Source of the DNA: a methanotrophic endosymbiont of Bathymodiolus puteoserpentis (Logatchev)
GTDB lineage: Bacteria > Pseudomonadota > Gammaproteobacteria > Methylococcales > Methylomonadaceae
DNA: 45,793 bases
Assembly: GCF_900128525.1 (NCBI RefSeq)
Contig: NZ_FQTQ01000136.1
Coordinates: 1 to 45,793 of the forward strand
Reading direction: 5' to 3'
Shown here piece by piece: positions 33,153 through 42,361 of the stretch (positions are counted from its first letter, which is position 1; each line of letters opens with the position of its first letter). The translations under genes were made by a program, and so were the position numbers. A model generated the notes under the pieces. The model was not told the origin of the DNA, searched no databases, and worked only from the letters and a program-made list of their open reading frames with translations.

Positions 33153-34611
33153 TTGGCCAACTCTAACACTTGGTGAAGTTTGTGAAAGAATCACAGATGG
33201 AGCACATAGTAGTCCGAAATCAGTTGAAGATGGCAAGTCAATGGCGTCAGTTAAAGATTTAACAAGGTTTGGTGTTAATTTGAGCGAGGCACGGCTAATT
33301 TCGAAAGAGGATTTTGAAAAACTTGTAAAACAAGGTTGTCAGCCAAAAGTTGGTGACGTTCTAATTGCGAAAGATGGAAACAGTGCGCTGGATACAGTGT
33401 GTACGATTGATAAGCCCTTAGATGCTGTTATGCTTTCATCAGTTGCAATTCTTCGTCCTAATAAAGAAAAATTAGACTCGGATTTTCTAAAGTATTACTT
33501 TTGTTCAAAGGGCGTAATTGATTATTTGAAAAGTAATTTTATTTCTGGTGCTGCAATACCAAGGATTGTTTTAAATGATTTTCGGAAAGCAGAAATTAAA
33601 ACTCCCCCAATAGAAAAGCAACGAGAGATATCGAGAGTTTTAAGAAGTTTAGATAACAAAATCCAACTAAACCGCCAAACCAACCAAACCCTAGAACAAA
33701 TCGCTCAAGCCATCTTTAAAAGCTGGTTTGTGGATTTTGAACCCACCCGCGCTAAAATTAAAGCCAAAAAACACTGGCAGGCTGCACAGCAAAGTATTAA
33801 AGCAAGCTCCCCTAGTGATTATGCCGAGCCGAGCGACAAGCAACACCAGCACACCACCAGCCTACAAGAAGCGATGAACCGCGCAGCAATGGCAGCGATC
33901 AGTGGCAAAACCGAAGCAGAATTAAATAACTTACCCGCAGACACCCTGCAACAACTCCGCACCACCGCCGAACTATTCCCCGATACTTTAGTTGAATCAG
34001 AATTAGGGGAAATACCGGCGGGGTGGGAGGTTGCAGAGTTGAAAGCTTGTGTAGTTGAGCTTCGTAGAGGAATTTCACCTAAGTATACTGAAGAAGGTGG
34101 TATTAGGGTTATTAACCAAAAATGTATCCGGAATCATTCTATAAATTTTGAATTAACAAGGTTAAATGACTCATTAAAGCGCAAGGTTGAAGGTAGGCTT
34201 ATTGAAGTTGGTGATGTGCTGGTAAATTCTACGGGGGTAGGCACACTTGGTAGGCTTGCACCAGTTAGGTATCTTCCAGAGGTAATGGTTTTTGATAGCC
34301 ATGTAACAGTGGTTCGTGCTAATACAATGGAGATTAGTAAAACATTTTTAGCGGGGTTACTGCTAAATAAAGAAACATTTATAGAAGCTAGTGGTGCTGG
34401 TAGTACTGGACAAACTGAATTAAGGAAACAGGTTATTGAAGAAATTTGTTTTGCAAAGCCAAAGCTAGAATTAGGGAAAATATTTGATACTATTGTAGAG
34501 CCAATAAACAAACAAATAGCTAAGTTTGAACAGCAGCAGAAAAATTTGGTGCAGATCAGAGACACCTTACTCCCTAAACTCCTATCCGGTGAACTAAGTG
34601 CGACGGTATGA
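33142..34611 (+). CDS. hsdS: Type I restriction-modification specificity subunit HsdS
   Basis: DNA-recognition subunit, 489 residues. There are two target-recognition domains: TRD1 at about residues 1-150 (WPTLTLGEVCERITDGAHSS) and TRD2 at about 290-440 (IPAGWEVAELKACVVELRRG). They are separated by a conserved coiled coil ('EKQREISRVLRSLDNKIQLN', then AIFKSWFVDFEP), with a second coil 'IVEPINKQIAKFEQQQKNLV' at the end. The two TRDs are visibly more AT-rich than the central spacer, as expected for domains exchanged between strains. It overlaps hsdM by 11 bases. The recognition site cannot be read from the sequence. Confidence 0.94.
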   Translation: MSVDWPTLTLGEVCERITDGAHSSPKSVEDGKSMASVKDLTRFGVNLSEARLISKEDFEKLVKQGCQPKVGDVLIAKDGNSALDTVCTIDKPLDAVMLSSVAILRPNKEKLDSDFLKYYFCSKGVIDYLKSNFISGAAIPRIVLNDFRKAEIKTPPIEKQREISRVLRSLDNKIQLNRQTNQTLEQIAQAIFKSWFVDFEPTRAKIKAKKHWQAAQQSIKASSPSDYAEPSDKQHQHTTSLQEAMNRAAMAAISGKTEAELNNLPADTLQQLRTTAELFPDTLVESELGEIPAGWEVAELKACVVELRRGISPKYTEEGGIRVINQKCIRNHSINFELTRLNDSLKRKVEGRLIEVGDVLVNSTGVGTLGRLAPVRYLPEVMVFDSHVTVVRANTMEISKTFLAGLLLNKETFIEASGAGSTGQTELRKQVIEEICFAKPKLELGKIFDTIVEPINKQIAKFEQQQKNLVQIRDTLLPKLLSGELSATV

Positions 34612-34663
34612 GTAATATTAGATATAATTTGAAAATGATTATTAATATAAATGGAGCAGGGTA

Positions 34664-35740
34664 ATGTCAAAAGTAAAATCACTGACGGTATCCGGTTATA
34701 AATCAATAAAAGAGTTGAAGAGTTTTGAGTTAAGAAACTTGAATGTGCTTATCGGTGCCAATGGTGCGGGTAAAAGTAATTTTATTGGTCTGTTTCGTAT
34801 GCTGAATGAAATGTACGAACAGAATCTTGCTACTTATGTTCAGGTGCAGGGTGGGCCTGATGCTATTTTGCATTTTGGCCGTTCAACTACAGATAGATTT
34901 CATGCTGAATTTTACTTTGATAATAATGGCTATAAATTTGATTTAATACCGACTAATGATAATCGTCTTATTTTTGAGCGGGAGGTGAGCTGGTTTGCGG
35001 GTATGCTTTTTGATTCTCAACCGAGTGTTAACTTGGGCACGGGTCACGAAGAGTCAAAATTAAAAGAGGCTAAAGATCAATATTCTCCTTATGTTAGGGA
35101 ATCGGTGAGTAATTGGCGCGTTTATCATTTTCATGATACAAGTGAAACAGCAAAGGTTAAGCAAAAACACGAGAGAAGCGATAATCTTAGGCTAAAGAGT
35201 GATGCAGCTAATTTGGCTGCTTATTTGCAATTATTAAAAGAAGATTATTCTCATGAATACTTGAGAATTGTTGAAACAATCCGCTTAGTACTTCCTTTTT
35301 TCGGTGATTTTATTCATCGTGATCAATCAACTATTGAATTGGAGTGGCATCAAAAAGGAAAACCAGACACACCCTTTAAAGCGCATATGCTATCAGATGG
35401 TTCTTTGCGTTTTATATGCTTAGCAACCTTGTTGCTTCAGCCTACGAAATTGTTGTCTGACACTATCTTAATTGATGAACCTGAATTGGGATTACATCCT
35501 TATGCGATTACAATTTTGGCTGATATCTTTAAGCAAGTTTCTGAAAAGAAGCAGTTAATTATTTCTACTCAATCAGTCGAACTCATCAATGAATTAATGC
35601 CTGAAGATGTTATTGTTGTTGATCAAGAGGAGGAGGCTTCAACATTTAAACGGTTAGTACCCGAAGAGCTGAAAGATTGGCTGGAAGATTATTCGATAGG
35701 TGATCTATGGAAACAAAATGTGCTGGGCGGTAGACCTTAA
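34664..35740 (+). CDS. AAA/ABC-type ATPase (RecF/OLD-like), paired with DUF4276
   Basis: A 358-residue SMC/RecF-like ATPase of the AAA_21/AAA_15 kind. Walker A is GANGAGKSN (31-39), the ABC signature LSDGS (243-247), Walker B TILIDEPELGLHP (267-279) and the switch region IISTQS near 299-304. The C-terminus 'EDYSIGDLWKQNVLGGRP' is one I associate with ATPases that travel with DUF4276 genes. Related ATPases act as sensors in the defence systems PARIS, Gabija and Septu. It lies between hsdS (52 bases before) and a DUF4276 gene (two bases after), within a type I R-M locus. A defence role is inferred. Confidence 0.85.
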   Translation: MSKVKSLTVSGYKSIKELKSFELRNLNVLIGANGAGKSNFIGLFRMLNEMYEQNLATYVQVQGGPDAILHFGRSTTDRFHAEFYFDNNGYKFDLIPTNDNRLIFEREVSWFAGMLFDSQPSVNLGTGHEESKLKEAKDQYSPYVRESVSNWRVYHFHDTSETAKVKQKHERSDNLRLKSDAANLAAYLQLLKEDYSHEYLRIVETIRLVLPFFGDFIHRDQSTIELEWHQKGKPDTPFKAHMLSDGSLRFICLATLLLQPTKLLSDTILIDEPELGLHPYAITILADIFKQVSEKKQLIISTQSVELINELMPEDVIVVDQEEEASTFKRLVPEELKDWLEDYSIGDLWKQNVLGGRP

Positions 35741-35742
35741 AT

Positions 35743-36405
35743 ATGGAAATTTATGTTATTGCAGAAGGGGCTACGGAAGAGCGATTTATAAAGGATGTAT
35801 TAGCGCCATCTCTTCGATCAAATACTGTTTATATTAAGCCAATTTTAATGCCTACATCGAAAGGTCAAGCGGGTGGTGCTATTAATCTGGATCGTTTTTT
35901 ACGCAATGTTCGAAATACGTTAAACCAACACCGAGATGCTGTTGTTACTACGATGTTTGATTTGTATGCACTTAGCAATAGCTTCCCTTCATATGATGAC
36001 GCTATGTTAAAAAACGACGTTTATCAAAAAGTAGCCTTACTTGAAAGCAGTTTGCATGACCGTGTTATTGATACTTGTGGGTGTGAAAAAAAACGCTTCA
36101 TACCTTATATTCAGCCATATGAATATGAGGGGTTACTTTTTTCTGATATTGAGGCGTTGGTATCTGTGGAACCTGAATGGGTATCTTCAAAAGATGAACT
36201 TCAAGAAATTATCAATAGTGCCTCAACACCCGAGCACATTAATGATGGGTATGAGACAAAACCTTCTGCTAGGTTGAGTATTTTATCGCCAAAATATAAG
36301 AAAACACGTCATGGGCCATTGATTGCCAAGAAGATAACGCTTTCTGTTATAGAGAGAGAATGTAAACATTTTTCCGAATGGGTGAAAAAATTAAGATCCA
36401 TTTAA
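35743..36405 (+). CDS. DUF4276-family protein, possible TOPRIM-like effector
   Basis: A 220-residue protein. The start 'MEIYVIAEGATEERFIKDVL', then TMFDLYALSNSFPSYDD (Asp73), then PYEYEGLLFSDIEALV (about 125-140) is the DUF4276 pattern. An early EG-x-TE glutamate (Glu8) after a beta strand followed by a strand ending in Asp resembles the acidic residues of the TOPRIM nuclease fold, so a metal-dependent nuclease role is possible; this is inference from layout. It starts two bases after the ATPase stop and is thus its translational partner. It is inserted in the hsd operon before hsdR. Confidence 0.78.
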   Translation: MEIYVIAEGATEERFIKDVLAPSLRSNTVYIKPILMPTSKGQAGGAINLDRFLRNVRNTLNQHRDAVVTTMFDLYALSNSFPSYDDAMLKNDVYQKVALLESSLHDRVIDTCGCEKKRFIPYIQPYEYEGLLFSDIEALVSVEPEWVSSKDELQEIINSASTPEHINDGYETKPSARLSILSPKYKKTRHGPLIAKKITLSVIERECKHFSEWVKKLRSI

Positions 36406-36463
36406 TCCTGATGTTTACTGGCGCGCTAGGTGCAAGTTGGCAATGTGTGATTAAGTCAGCGTC

Positions 36464-36488
36464 AACTATCCGGAAATTACGGATAGTT
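36464..36488. repeat. Perfect 9-bp hairpin in the gap before hsdR
   Basis: AACTATCCG, a seven-base loop, then CGGATAGTT. It lies in the 182-base gap 36406-36587 between the DUF4276 gene and hsdR, the only sizeable gap inside the R-M locus. No T-run follows. It could be an operator, a processing site, or part of a scar left by insertion of the ATPase/DUF4276 pair. Confidence 0.6.
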
Positions 36489-36587
36489 CAATAAGTAGGA
36501 CAGTGTGGCGTTCAATCTCGGCAATGGGCAGCGGCGACATTAAAGCAACACTTGGTCGAGCATTTTATTTTATTAAAGGATTAGTTA

Positions 36588-39500
36588 ATGATCACTGAAG
36601 ACCAATTAGAACAACTCTGCCTCGATTGGTTTCAATCTATCGGTTATGACTATGTGTCAGGCTATGATATTGCCCCAGAGGGCGTATCGCCTGAACGCAT
36701 TGATTATCGGCAGCTTGTTTTGCATGATCGTTTATTACGTTGTTTAACGGTTATTAATCCACATATCCCAGCCGATGTCTTAGAGCAAGTGGCGCGGCAA
36801 GTGGCTAAGCCTGCCACATTGAGTTTAATTAAAAATAATAAAGCCTTGCATCAATTATTATTACAAGGTGTGAAAGTTGATTTTAAGTTAGCAGGCAAAG
36901 ACACAACGGATTATGTGCAATTAATAGATTTTGCCGGTGTCGAAAATAATCAGTTTTTAGTGGTTAATCAATTTACTATTACCGGCACGAAAGGCAATCG
37001 CCGCCCTGATGTCATCGTATTTATTAATGGTTTGCCATTGGCCGTGATTGAGCTAAAAAATCCGGCAGATAGCAATGCTGATATTTGGTCAGCTTATCAA
37101 CAATTACAAACCTATAAAGACGAAATAGCCGATTTGTTTGTGTTTAATGAAGCCTTAGTGATTAGTGATGGTTTAAATGCGCGAGTGGGTTCATTAACGG
37201 CAAAAAAAGAACGCTTTTTACCGTGGCGGACTTTGAGCAGTGAAGATGACAAACCCTTGTTTGAATATCGCTTGGAAACCTTAGTTAAGGGCTTTTTTAA
37301 GCCGGAGTTGCTATTAGATTATATTCATCATTTTGTGTTGTTTGAGCAAGAGGGTGATAACACCATTAAAAAGATAGCTGGTTATCATCAATTTCATGCC
37401 GTGCGTGAGGCAGTCAAGGCAACGGTGATTGCCGCACAACCTCAAAGCGGAGTGGCAGAGTCGCGTGCGAATTATGCCAGTCATGTGGTGCCGGGTTCTG
37501 GTAAAGCAGGAGTAGTGTGGCATACACAAGGTTCGGGCAAGTCAATTTCGATGCTGTGTTATGCCGGTAAGCTATTGGCACAACCAGCAATGAATAATCC
37601 AACTATTGTGGTGGTCACAGATCGTAATGATTTGGATGGTCAGTTATTTAATACCTTTAGCATGGCAAGTGAGGCATTAAAACAAACACCGCTACAAGCA
37701 CAAGATCGTGATGATCTGCGTGAGATATTGGCATCACGGCAAGCAGGCGGGATTATTTTCACTACAGTTCAAAAGTTTGCCTTACTTGCTGATGAGTTAA
37801 GTCATCCTGTATTAAGCGCACGGCAGAATATTGTGGTGATTAGTGATGAGGCGCATCGTAGCCATTATGGTGATAAGGCTAAGTTTAATAGCAAAACTGG
37901 GCAATATACGTTTGGTTATTCTAAACATTTGCGTGATGCTCTGCCTAATGCCTCGTTTATCGGTTTTACCGGCACGCCGATTTCGGCTGAAGATAAAGAT
38001 ACGCGTGCGGTGTTTGGTGATTATGTTTCTATCTATGATATTCAAGATGCGGTAGATGATGGTGCAACCGTGCCTATCTATTACGAATCACGCTTGGCCA
38101 AACTTGATATTAATCAGGCTGAAATTGAAGCGTTAAATGATGATGTTGAGGATGCCCTAGGTGAATTAAGCGAGGACGAGGAGGATATGGCATCGCGCGA
38201 GCAGACCAAATCACAATGGGCGACCTTGGAAAAGTTGGTCGGCAGCGCACCCAGAATGGAGCAAGTAGCCAACGACTTGGTGAAGCATTTTATCACTCGC
38301 ACACAGGCGATGCCCGGTAAAGGCATGATTGTTTGTATGAGCCGTGAAATATGTGTGGATATGTATAACGCTATTATTGCCCTAAAACCAGAATGGCATG
38401 ATACCGATACAGCAAAAGGCGCGATTAAGATTGTGATGACCGGCTCGGCATCGGATAAAGAAAAGCTACAGCCACATATCTACAATAAAGAAACCAAAAA
38501 ACTGTTTGAAAAACGCTTTAAAGATCCCGACGATCCCTTACAACTGGTTATTGTGCGTGATATGTGGCTCACCGGCTTTGATGCGCCTAACTGCCATACC
38601 ATGTATATCGACAAACCAATGAAAGGGCATAACTTGATGCAGGCGATTGCGCGGGTTAATCGGGTGTTTAAAGATAAGCCGGGTGGTTTGGTGGTCGATT
38701 ATATCGGCATTGCCAATGAATTAAAGCAGGCATTAAAAACCTATACAGATTCTAAAGGGAAGGGCGCACCAACACTGGATACCAGAGAAGCGTATGCTAT
38801 TTTGCTGGAAAAAATGGATGTTGTTCATGGCATGTTACATGGCTTGGATTATAGTGATTATCAAACTCATGCTCTGCAACTATTACCGGGGGTGATGAAT
38901 CATATACTGAGCTTAAAAGACGGTAAAAAACGCTTTTTGGATGTGATGGCGGCGATTAATAAAGCTTATACCTTATGCGGCACGCTGGATGATGCCGAAG
39001 CATTAAAGAAAGAAATTGCCTTTCTGTCAGCCGTAAAAGCGGCTATTAGTAAGTTCACCAGTATTGAAAAACGACGTACGGATGAAGATAAAAATACCGC
39101 ATTAAAACAAATTATCGACAATGCGATTATTGCGGGTGGTGTGGCGGATGTCTTTGAGTTGGTCGGCTTGGATAAACCCAATATTGGCTTATTATCTGCT
39201 GAATTTCTGGAAGATGTAAAAAATCTTCCCCAGAAAAACCTGGCAGTCGAGTTACTTGAAAAACTACTGCGCGATGAAGTGAAGGCCAGAATGAAAACCG
39301 ATGTGGTATCCGAGAAAAAATATTCAGATCGGATCATGGAAACCCTGCGTAAATACCATAACCGTGCCATAGAAACCGCCCAAGTCATCGAAGAACTAAT
39401 CACGATGGCAAAAGAAATGGAGGCTGATGCAAAACAAGCGGAAAAACTGGGGCTAAATGTAGATGAAATCGCTTTTTATCGCGCCTTAATTCAAAATGAA

Positions 39501-39746
39501 TCTGCTGTACGAGAACTGGGTGATGATAATTTACGTGAACTTGCTAAACAGGTCACCGCACAGCTTAGAAAATCAACAACAGTGGATTGGCAGGTCAGAG
39601 ATAGTGTACGCGCTAAACTACGCAATTTAGTGCGGCGCGCACTACGAAAATGGAAATATCCGCCGGATAAAGCCAATGAAGCGATTGATTTATGTATGCA
39701 GCAAGCTGAGGCATTGTCTGAGAGTTGGTCGGCAATGCCGGGATAG
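36588..39746 (+). CDS. hsdR: Type I restriction endonuclease subunit HsdR
   Basis: Motor and nuclease subunit, 1052 residues. The N-terminal nuclease domain has the PD-(D/E)xK-type site RRPDVIVFINGLPLAVIELK (about 140-160). The SF2 translocase has Walker A HTQGSGKS (about 312-320), VISDEAHRSHYG (about 417) and motif VI LMQAIARVNRVF. The long C-terminal helical region contacts HsdM. It completes the hsdM-hsdS-hsdR set, and no frameshift or internal stop is seen, so the system looks functional. It is separated from hsdS by the ATPase/DUF4276 pair. Confidence 0.95.
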   Translation: MITEDQLEQLCLDWFQSIGYDYVSGYDIAPEGVSPERIDYRQLVLHDRLLRCLTVINPHIPADVLEQVARQVAKPATLSLIKNNKALHQLLLQGVKVDFKLAGKDTTDYVQLIDFAGVENNQFLVVNQFTITGTKGNRRPDVIVFINGLPLAVIELKNPADSNADIWSAYQQLQTYKDEIADLFVFNEALVISDGLNARVGSLTAKKERFLPWRTLSSEDDKPLFEYRLETLVKGFFKPELLLDYIHHFVLFEQEGDNTIKKIAGYHQFHAVREAVKATVIAAQPQSGVAESRANYASHVVPGSGKAGVVWHTQGSGKSISMLCYAGKLLAQPAMNNPTIVVVTDRNDLDGQLFNTFSMASEALKQTPLQAQDRDDLREILASRQAGGIIFTTVQKFALLADELSHPVLSARQNIVVISDEAHRSHYGDKAKFNSKTGQYTFGYSKHLRDALPNASFIGFTGTPISAEDKDTRAVFGDYVSIYDIQDAVDDGATVPIYYESRLAKLDINQAEIEALNDDVEDALGELSEDEEDMASREQTKSQWATLEKLVGSAPRMEQVANDLVKHFITRTQAMPGKGMIVCMSREICVDMYNAIIALKPEWHDTDTAKGAIKIVMTGSASDKEKLQPHIYNKETKKLFEKRFKDPDDPLQLVIVRDMWLTGFDAPNCHTMYIDKPMKGHNLMQAIARVNRVFKDKPGGLVVDYIGIANELKQALKTYTDSKGKGAPTLDTREAYAILLEKMDVVHGMLHGLDYSDYQTHALQLLPGVMNHILSLKDGKKRFLDVMAAINKAYTLCGTLDDAEALKKEIAFLSAVKAAISKFTSIEKRRTDEDKNTALKQIIDNAIIAGGVADVFELVGLDKPNIGLLSAEFLEDVKNLPQKNLAVELLEKLLRDEVKARMKTDVVSEKKYSDRIMETLRKYHNRAIETAQVIEELITMAKEMEADAKQAEKLGLNVDEIAFYRALIQNESAVRELGDDNLRELAKQVTAQLRKSTTVDWQVRDSVRAKLRNLVRRALRKWKYPPDKANEAIDLCMQQAEALSESWSAMPG

Positions 39747-39786
39747 GTTTTGAGTGTTACCGCTTATTTTTGATGGGTGAAGCGTG

Positions 39787-39817
39787 GCGTAGGATGTTGA
39801 GGAAGGAAGCACATCGT
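39787..39817 (+). repeat. Short repeat related to the post-flgK element interior
   Basis: CGTAGGATGTTGAGGAAGGA followed by AGCACATCG resembles GTAGGACGTGCTGACGATAG..GAAGCGCATC inside the element at 9464-9586 and the copy near 3890. It lies alone between hsdR and the tRNA terminator. The assignment is by eye. Confidence 0.4.
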
Positions 39818-39841
39818 TTAAACTACACTTTTATTTTAAGC

Positions 39842-39878
39842 AAAAAAAAGGTCGTAGAAGAAAACCTCTACAACCTTT
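39842..39878 (-). terminator. Rho-independent terminator of the tRNA-Phe gene
   Basis: On the minus strand, AAAGGTTGTAGAGG, a four-base loop, CTTCTACGACCTTT, then a run of Ts (the eight A's at 39842-39849 on the + strand). The stem is 12 Watson-Crick pairs plus two G-U/mismatch positions. It lies 19 bases beyond the tRNA 3' end. Confidence 0.88.
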
Positions 39879-39897
39879 TATTTATTTGGCTTTAGCA

Positions 39898-39973
<76 letters not shown>

Positions 39974-39989
39974 TTGCTAAAGAGAGGCT

Positions 39990-40018
39990 ATTATGACAAC
40001 TATTCTTTTTCTCGTCAA
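39990..40018 (-). promoter_or_regulatory. Promoter of the tRNA-Phe gene
   Basis: On the minus strand TTGACG (40018-40013), a 17-base spacer, and CATAAT (39995-39990). Both boxes match five of six. The tRNA 5' end is 16 bases beyond the -10 box, leaving a short leader. Confidence 0.75.
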
Positions 40019-40194
40019 CACTCGCTAGAGAATATTTTATAAGTATTTTATAAAGTATTGAAAATATTTATTTTTATGGTATTTCAAGCAGGGCAGTGAG
40101 TGCTGTAAGTATAGCGGTTGAAGATGAGAGTGTGTTGTTGACATAATTTTGTCATAAAGCTGAATTATTAAAATGTACGCTCCTACATTTATAG

Positions 40195-40200
40195 TATAAT
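40195..40200 (+). promoter_or_regulatory. Possible -10 box for argG
   Basis: A perfect TATAAT 32 bases before the argG ATG. No good -35 box lies 16-18 bases upstream; a TTGACA at 40139-40144 is too far. The call rests on one box and position. Confidence 0.35.
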
Positions 40201-40232
40201 TGAAAAATTTACATTTTCAGAGTTTGGATACT

Positions 40233-41444
40233 ATGTCGGATACCAAAAAGGTTGTTTTAGCTTATTCGGGCGGTTTAGATACGTCGGTTATTTTAAAGTG
40301 GTTGCAGGATGAGCATGATTGCGAGGTCGTTACTTTTACAGCGGATTTAGGGCAGGGTGAAGAAGTCGAGCCTGCGCGCGCAAAAGCTCAATCTTTGGGT
40401 ATTAAAGAAATTTATATTGACGATTTGCGTGAAGAGTTTGTACGTGATTTCGTTTTTCCTATGTTCCGTGCCAATACTATTTATGAAGGCGAGTACTTAT
40501 TGGGTACATCCATTGCGCGCCCACTCATTTCCAAACGATTAATTGAAATTGCCAATGAAACGGGGGCGGATACGATTTCTCATGGCGCAACTGGCAAAGG
40601 TAATGACCAGGTGCGTTTTGAATTAGGTGCTTATGCTTTACGGCCTGATATTAAAGTGATTGCTCCTTGGCGTGAGTGGGATTTGAATTCCAGAAAGAAA
40701 TTATTAGCTTATGCTAAGCAGCATGGTATTCCTATCGAAATGAAAAAAGGTAAGGTTTCACCTTATTCTATGGATGCTAATTTATTGCATATCTCTTATG
40801 AAGGTGGGATTTTAGAAGATCCTTGGAATGAGCCTGAAGAAGATATGTGGCGCTGGAGTGTGTCTCCTGAAAATGCTCCTGAGCAAGCGACCTATCTTGA
40901 GTTGACTTACCAGCAAGGTGATATTGTTGCCATTGATGGCGTTGCGCATTCACCCGCTGAAGTCTTGGCTAAGTTAAATGCAATCGGTGGTGCAAATGGT
41001 ATTGGTCGTTTAGATATTGTAGAAAATCGCTATGTAGGTATGAAAGCCCGTGGTTGTTATGAAACACCGGGAGGTACGATTATGATGCGTGCCCATCGTG
41101 CAATTGAGTCGATTACTTTAGATAGAGAAGTGGCTCACTTAAAAGATGAGTTAATGCCGCGTTATGCGAGTTTGATTTATAACGGTTACTGGTGGAGCCC
41201 GGAGCGTAAAATGTTGCAGGCTATGATTGATCAATCGCAGTTAAATGTGAATGGTAAAGTCAATGTTAAACTTTATAAAGGAAATGTAACGGTTGTTGGG
41301 CGTATGTCAGATACCGATAGTTTATTTGATGAAGCAATTGCTACCTTTGAAGATGATGAGGGCGCATATAACCAACAAGATGCGGAGGGCTTTATTAAGT
41401 TGAATGCGTTAAGACTGCGCATTGCAGCGAAGAAATTAAAGTAG
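40233..41444 (+). CDS. argG: Argininosuccinate synthase
   Basis: Joins citrulline and aspartate with ATP in arginine synthesis. ATG 40233 gives 403 residues, the family length, starting [19 protein letters not shown]. The upstream in-frame TTG at 40200 overlaps the -10 box and is rejected. The pyrophosphatase-type P-loop is AYSGGLDTS (10-18). '[20 protein letters not shown]' and '[20 protein letters not shown]' are further family segments. It is a single gene with its own terminator. Confidence 0.97.
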   Translation: MSDTKKVVLAYSGGLDTSVILKWLQDEHDCEVVTFTADLGQGEEVEPARAKAQSLGIKEIYIDDLREEFVRDFVFPMFRANTIYEGEYLLGTSIARPLISKRLIEIANETGADTISHGATGKGNDQVRFELGAYALRPDIKVIAPWREWDLNSRKKLLAYAKQHGIPIEMKKGKVSPYSMDANLLHISYEGGILEDPWNEPEEDMWRWSVSPENAPEQATYLELTYQQGDIVAIDGVAHSPAEVLAKLNAIGGANGIGRLDIVENRYVGMKARGCYETPGGTIMMRAHRAIESITLDREVAHLKDELMPRYASLIYNGYWWSPERKMLQAMIDQSQLNVNGKVNVKLYKGNVTVVGRMSDTDSLFDEAIATFEDDEGAYNQQDAEGFIKLNALRLRIAAKKLK

Positions 41445-41454
41445 GTTAACAAGA

Positions 41455-41490
41455 AATCCTGTTCATTGTAAAGTGAGCGGGATTTTTTTT
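41455..41490 (+). terminator. Rho-independent terminator of argG
   Basis: AATCCTGTTCA, an eight-base loop, TGAGCGGGATT, then a T-run to 41490. The stem is 11 pairs including two G-U. It lies 10 bases after the argG stop. Confidence 0.88.
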
Positions 41491-41538
41491 GTGATCTTTG
41501 TATAATAGAGTAATATTTTGTTTTAGGAGAAGGCTTTA

Positions 41539-42165
41539 ATGAGCGACTTACGCAGGAAAACAGAAAATAATAAAGTGCGTAACATGGCCGTTTTGAATCC
41601 AGTTACTCAATTGAGTGTGTGGAAAATGAACCGCTTGGTATTGGCTATCATTATTAGCTTGATGGCTACCGTTGTTTTTATGGGTATGTTATTAATGCCT
41701 GAAAATGAAATTGTGCCGAAAACTACGCAAGTGCATAAATCTACTGAGCTATATAACGTACAGATGAATCCAGTGATTTCTGCTGAAGTGGACGCGTTGA
41801 AATCTCAGTTAGTTGGCTTAGTGAGTGGTTCTATTGAAAGTAAGTTAAATACGTTGGAAGAGGGTTTAAAGGCGGGGACTATTACTGAGATAGGTTTAGA
41901 TACGATTGAGGCGTTAAAAGATGATTTGGTCGTGTTAAAAACGTATTCTGAAACGGGTGCTGGGCGTTTAATTGCACAAAAATATTTACAGCAAGCGAAT
42001 AAGGCGGAGAATAAAAACTTGGCGCAAGAGGTTTCTCAGCTTAGAAGTATGATTTATTTTTTGATTACGTCTTGTGGCTTAATGGTTGCTGCTGTAGCTA
42101 GTGTTTGGGTGCGTAGAAAATATGCATTGATACATGACGTTGATAAGCAGAAGAAAATATCTTAA
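41539..42165 (+). CDS. Two-helix membrane protein with coiled-coil linker, unknown function
   Basis: A 208-residue protein that I do not recognise. The N-terminus is basic. A first membrane helix lies at about residues 31-52 (LVLAIIISLMATVVFMGMLL), and a second at about 172-190 (MIYFLITSCGLMVAAVASVW), followed by a basic end. The ~115-residue section between them is rich in Glu, Lys, Leu and Ser and probably forms a periplasmic coiled coil ('IESKLNTLEEGLKAGTITEI'). A GGAGAAGG ribosome binding site precedes the ATG. It stands alone between argG and a repeat. The hairpin-like layout hints at a structural or sensory scaffold, but there is no evidence for any function. Confidence 0.7.
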   Translation: MSDLRRKTENNKVRNMAVLNPVTQLSVWKMNRLVLAIIISLMATVVFMGMLLMPENEIVPKTTQVHKSTELYNVQMNPVISAEVDALKSQLVGLVSGSIESKLNTLEEGLKAGTITEIGLDTIEALKDDLVVLKTYSETGAGRLIAQKYLQQANKAENKNLAQEVSQLRSMIYFLITSCGLMVAAVASVWVRRKYALIHDVDKQKKIS

Positions 42166-42207
42166 GGATCGTGCATGATCCTGAAATTATAACGTAGGGT
42201 TTTTGCT

Positions 42208-42304
42208 CACTGTCATTAAGTTAAGAGCAATAGAATATGAGGCGCAGTGCTTTAGCCCGTCTATGTAGAGGTGTATTAAAAGGCGGGCTAAAGCCACACC
42301 CTAC
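42208..42304 (+). repeat. Mosaic half-copy of the MITE-like repeat
   Basis: Bases 42208 to about 42257 (CACTGTCATTAAGTTAAGAG onward to GCAGTGCTTTAGCCC) match the reverse complement of the right half of the element at 31235-31357 with one or two differences. From there the sequence changes to CGTCTATGTAGAGGTG, and the right side ends GGCGGGCTAAAGCCACACCC, a different palindrome type. It looks like a recombinant of two repeat families. Confidence 0.7.
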
Positions 42305-42343
42305 AAAAAAGGCCGGCTCATGTGAAATGAGCCGGCCTTTTTT
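42305..42343 (-). terminator. Terminator of the cytochrome c gene (bidirectional)
   Basis: AAAAAAGGCCGGCTCA, a seven-base loop, then TGAGCCGGCCTTTTTT. The 16-base perfect arms have A- and T-runs on both sides, so it works in either direction. It lies 18 bases after the stop of the minus-strand cytochrome gene. Confidence 0.92.
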
Positions 42344-42361
42344 ATGTGCTATTTTTTAAGC

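Noticed and set aside
34134-34706. 190-codon minus-strand frame over the end of hsdS
   Set aside because: Low-complexity Ser/Leu/Thr-rich translation typical of an antisense shadow; hsdS is well supported on the other strand.
37312-39676. Minus-strand open frames inside hsdR
   Set aside because: They have no ribosome binding sites or family features and mirror the codon pattern of hsdR; they are shadows.
40200-40232. TTG start for argG at 40200
   Set aside because: It overlaps the likely -10 box and adds 11 unconserved residues before the family start [14 protein letters not shown].
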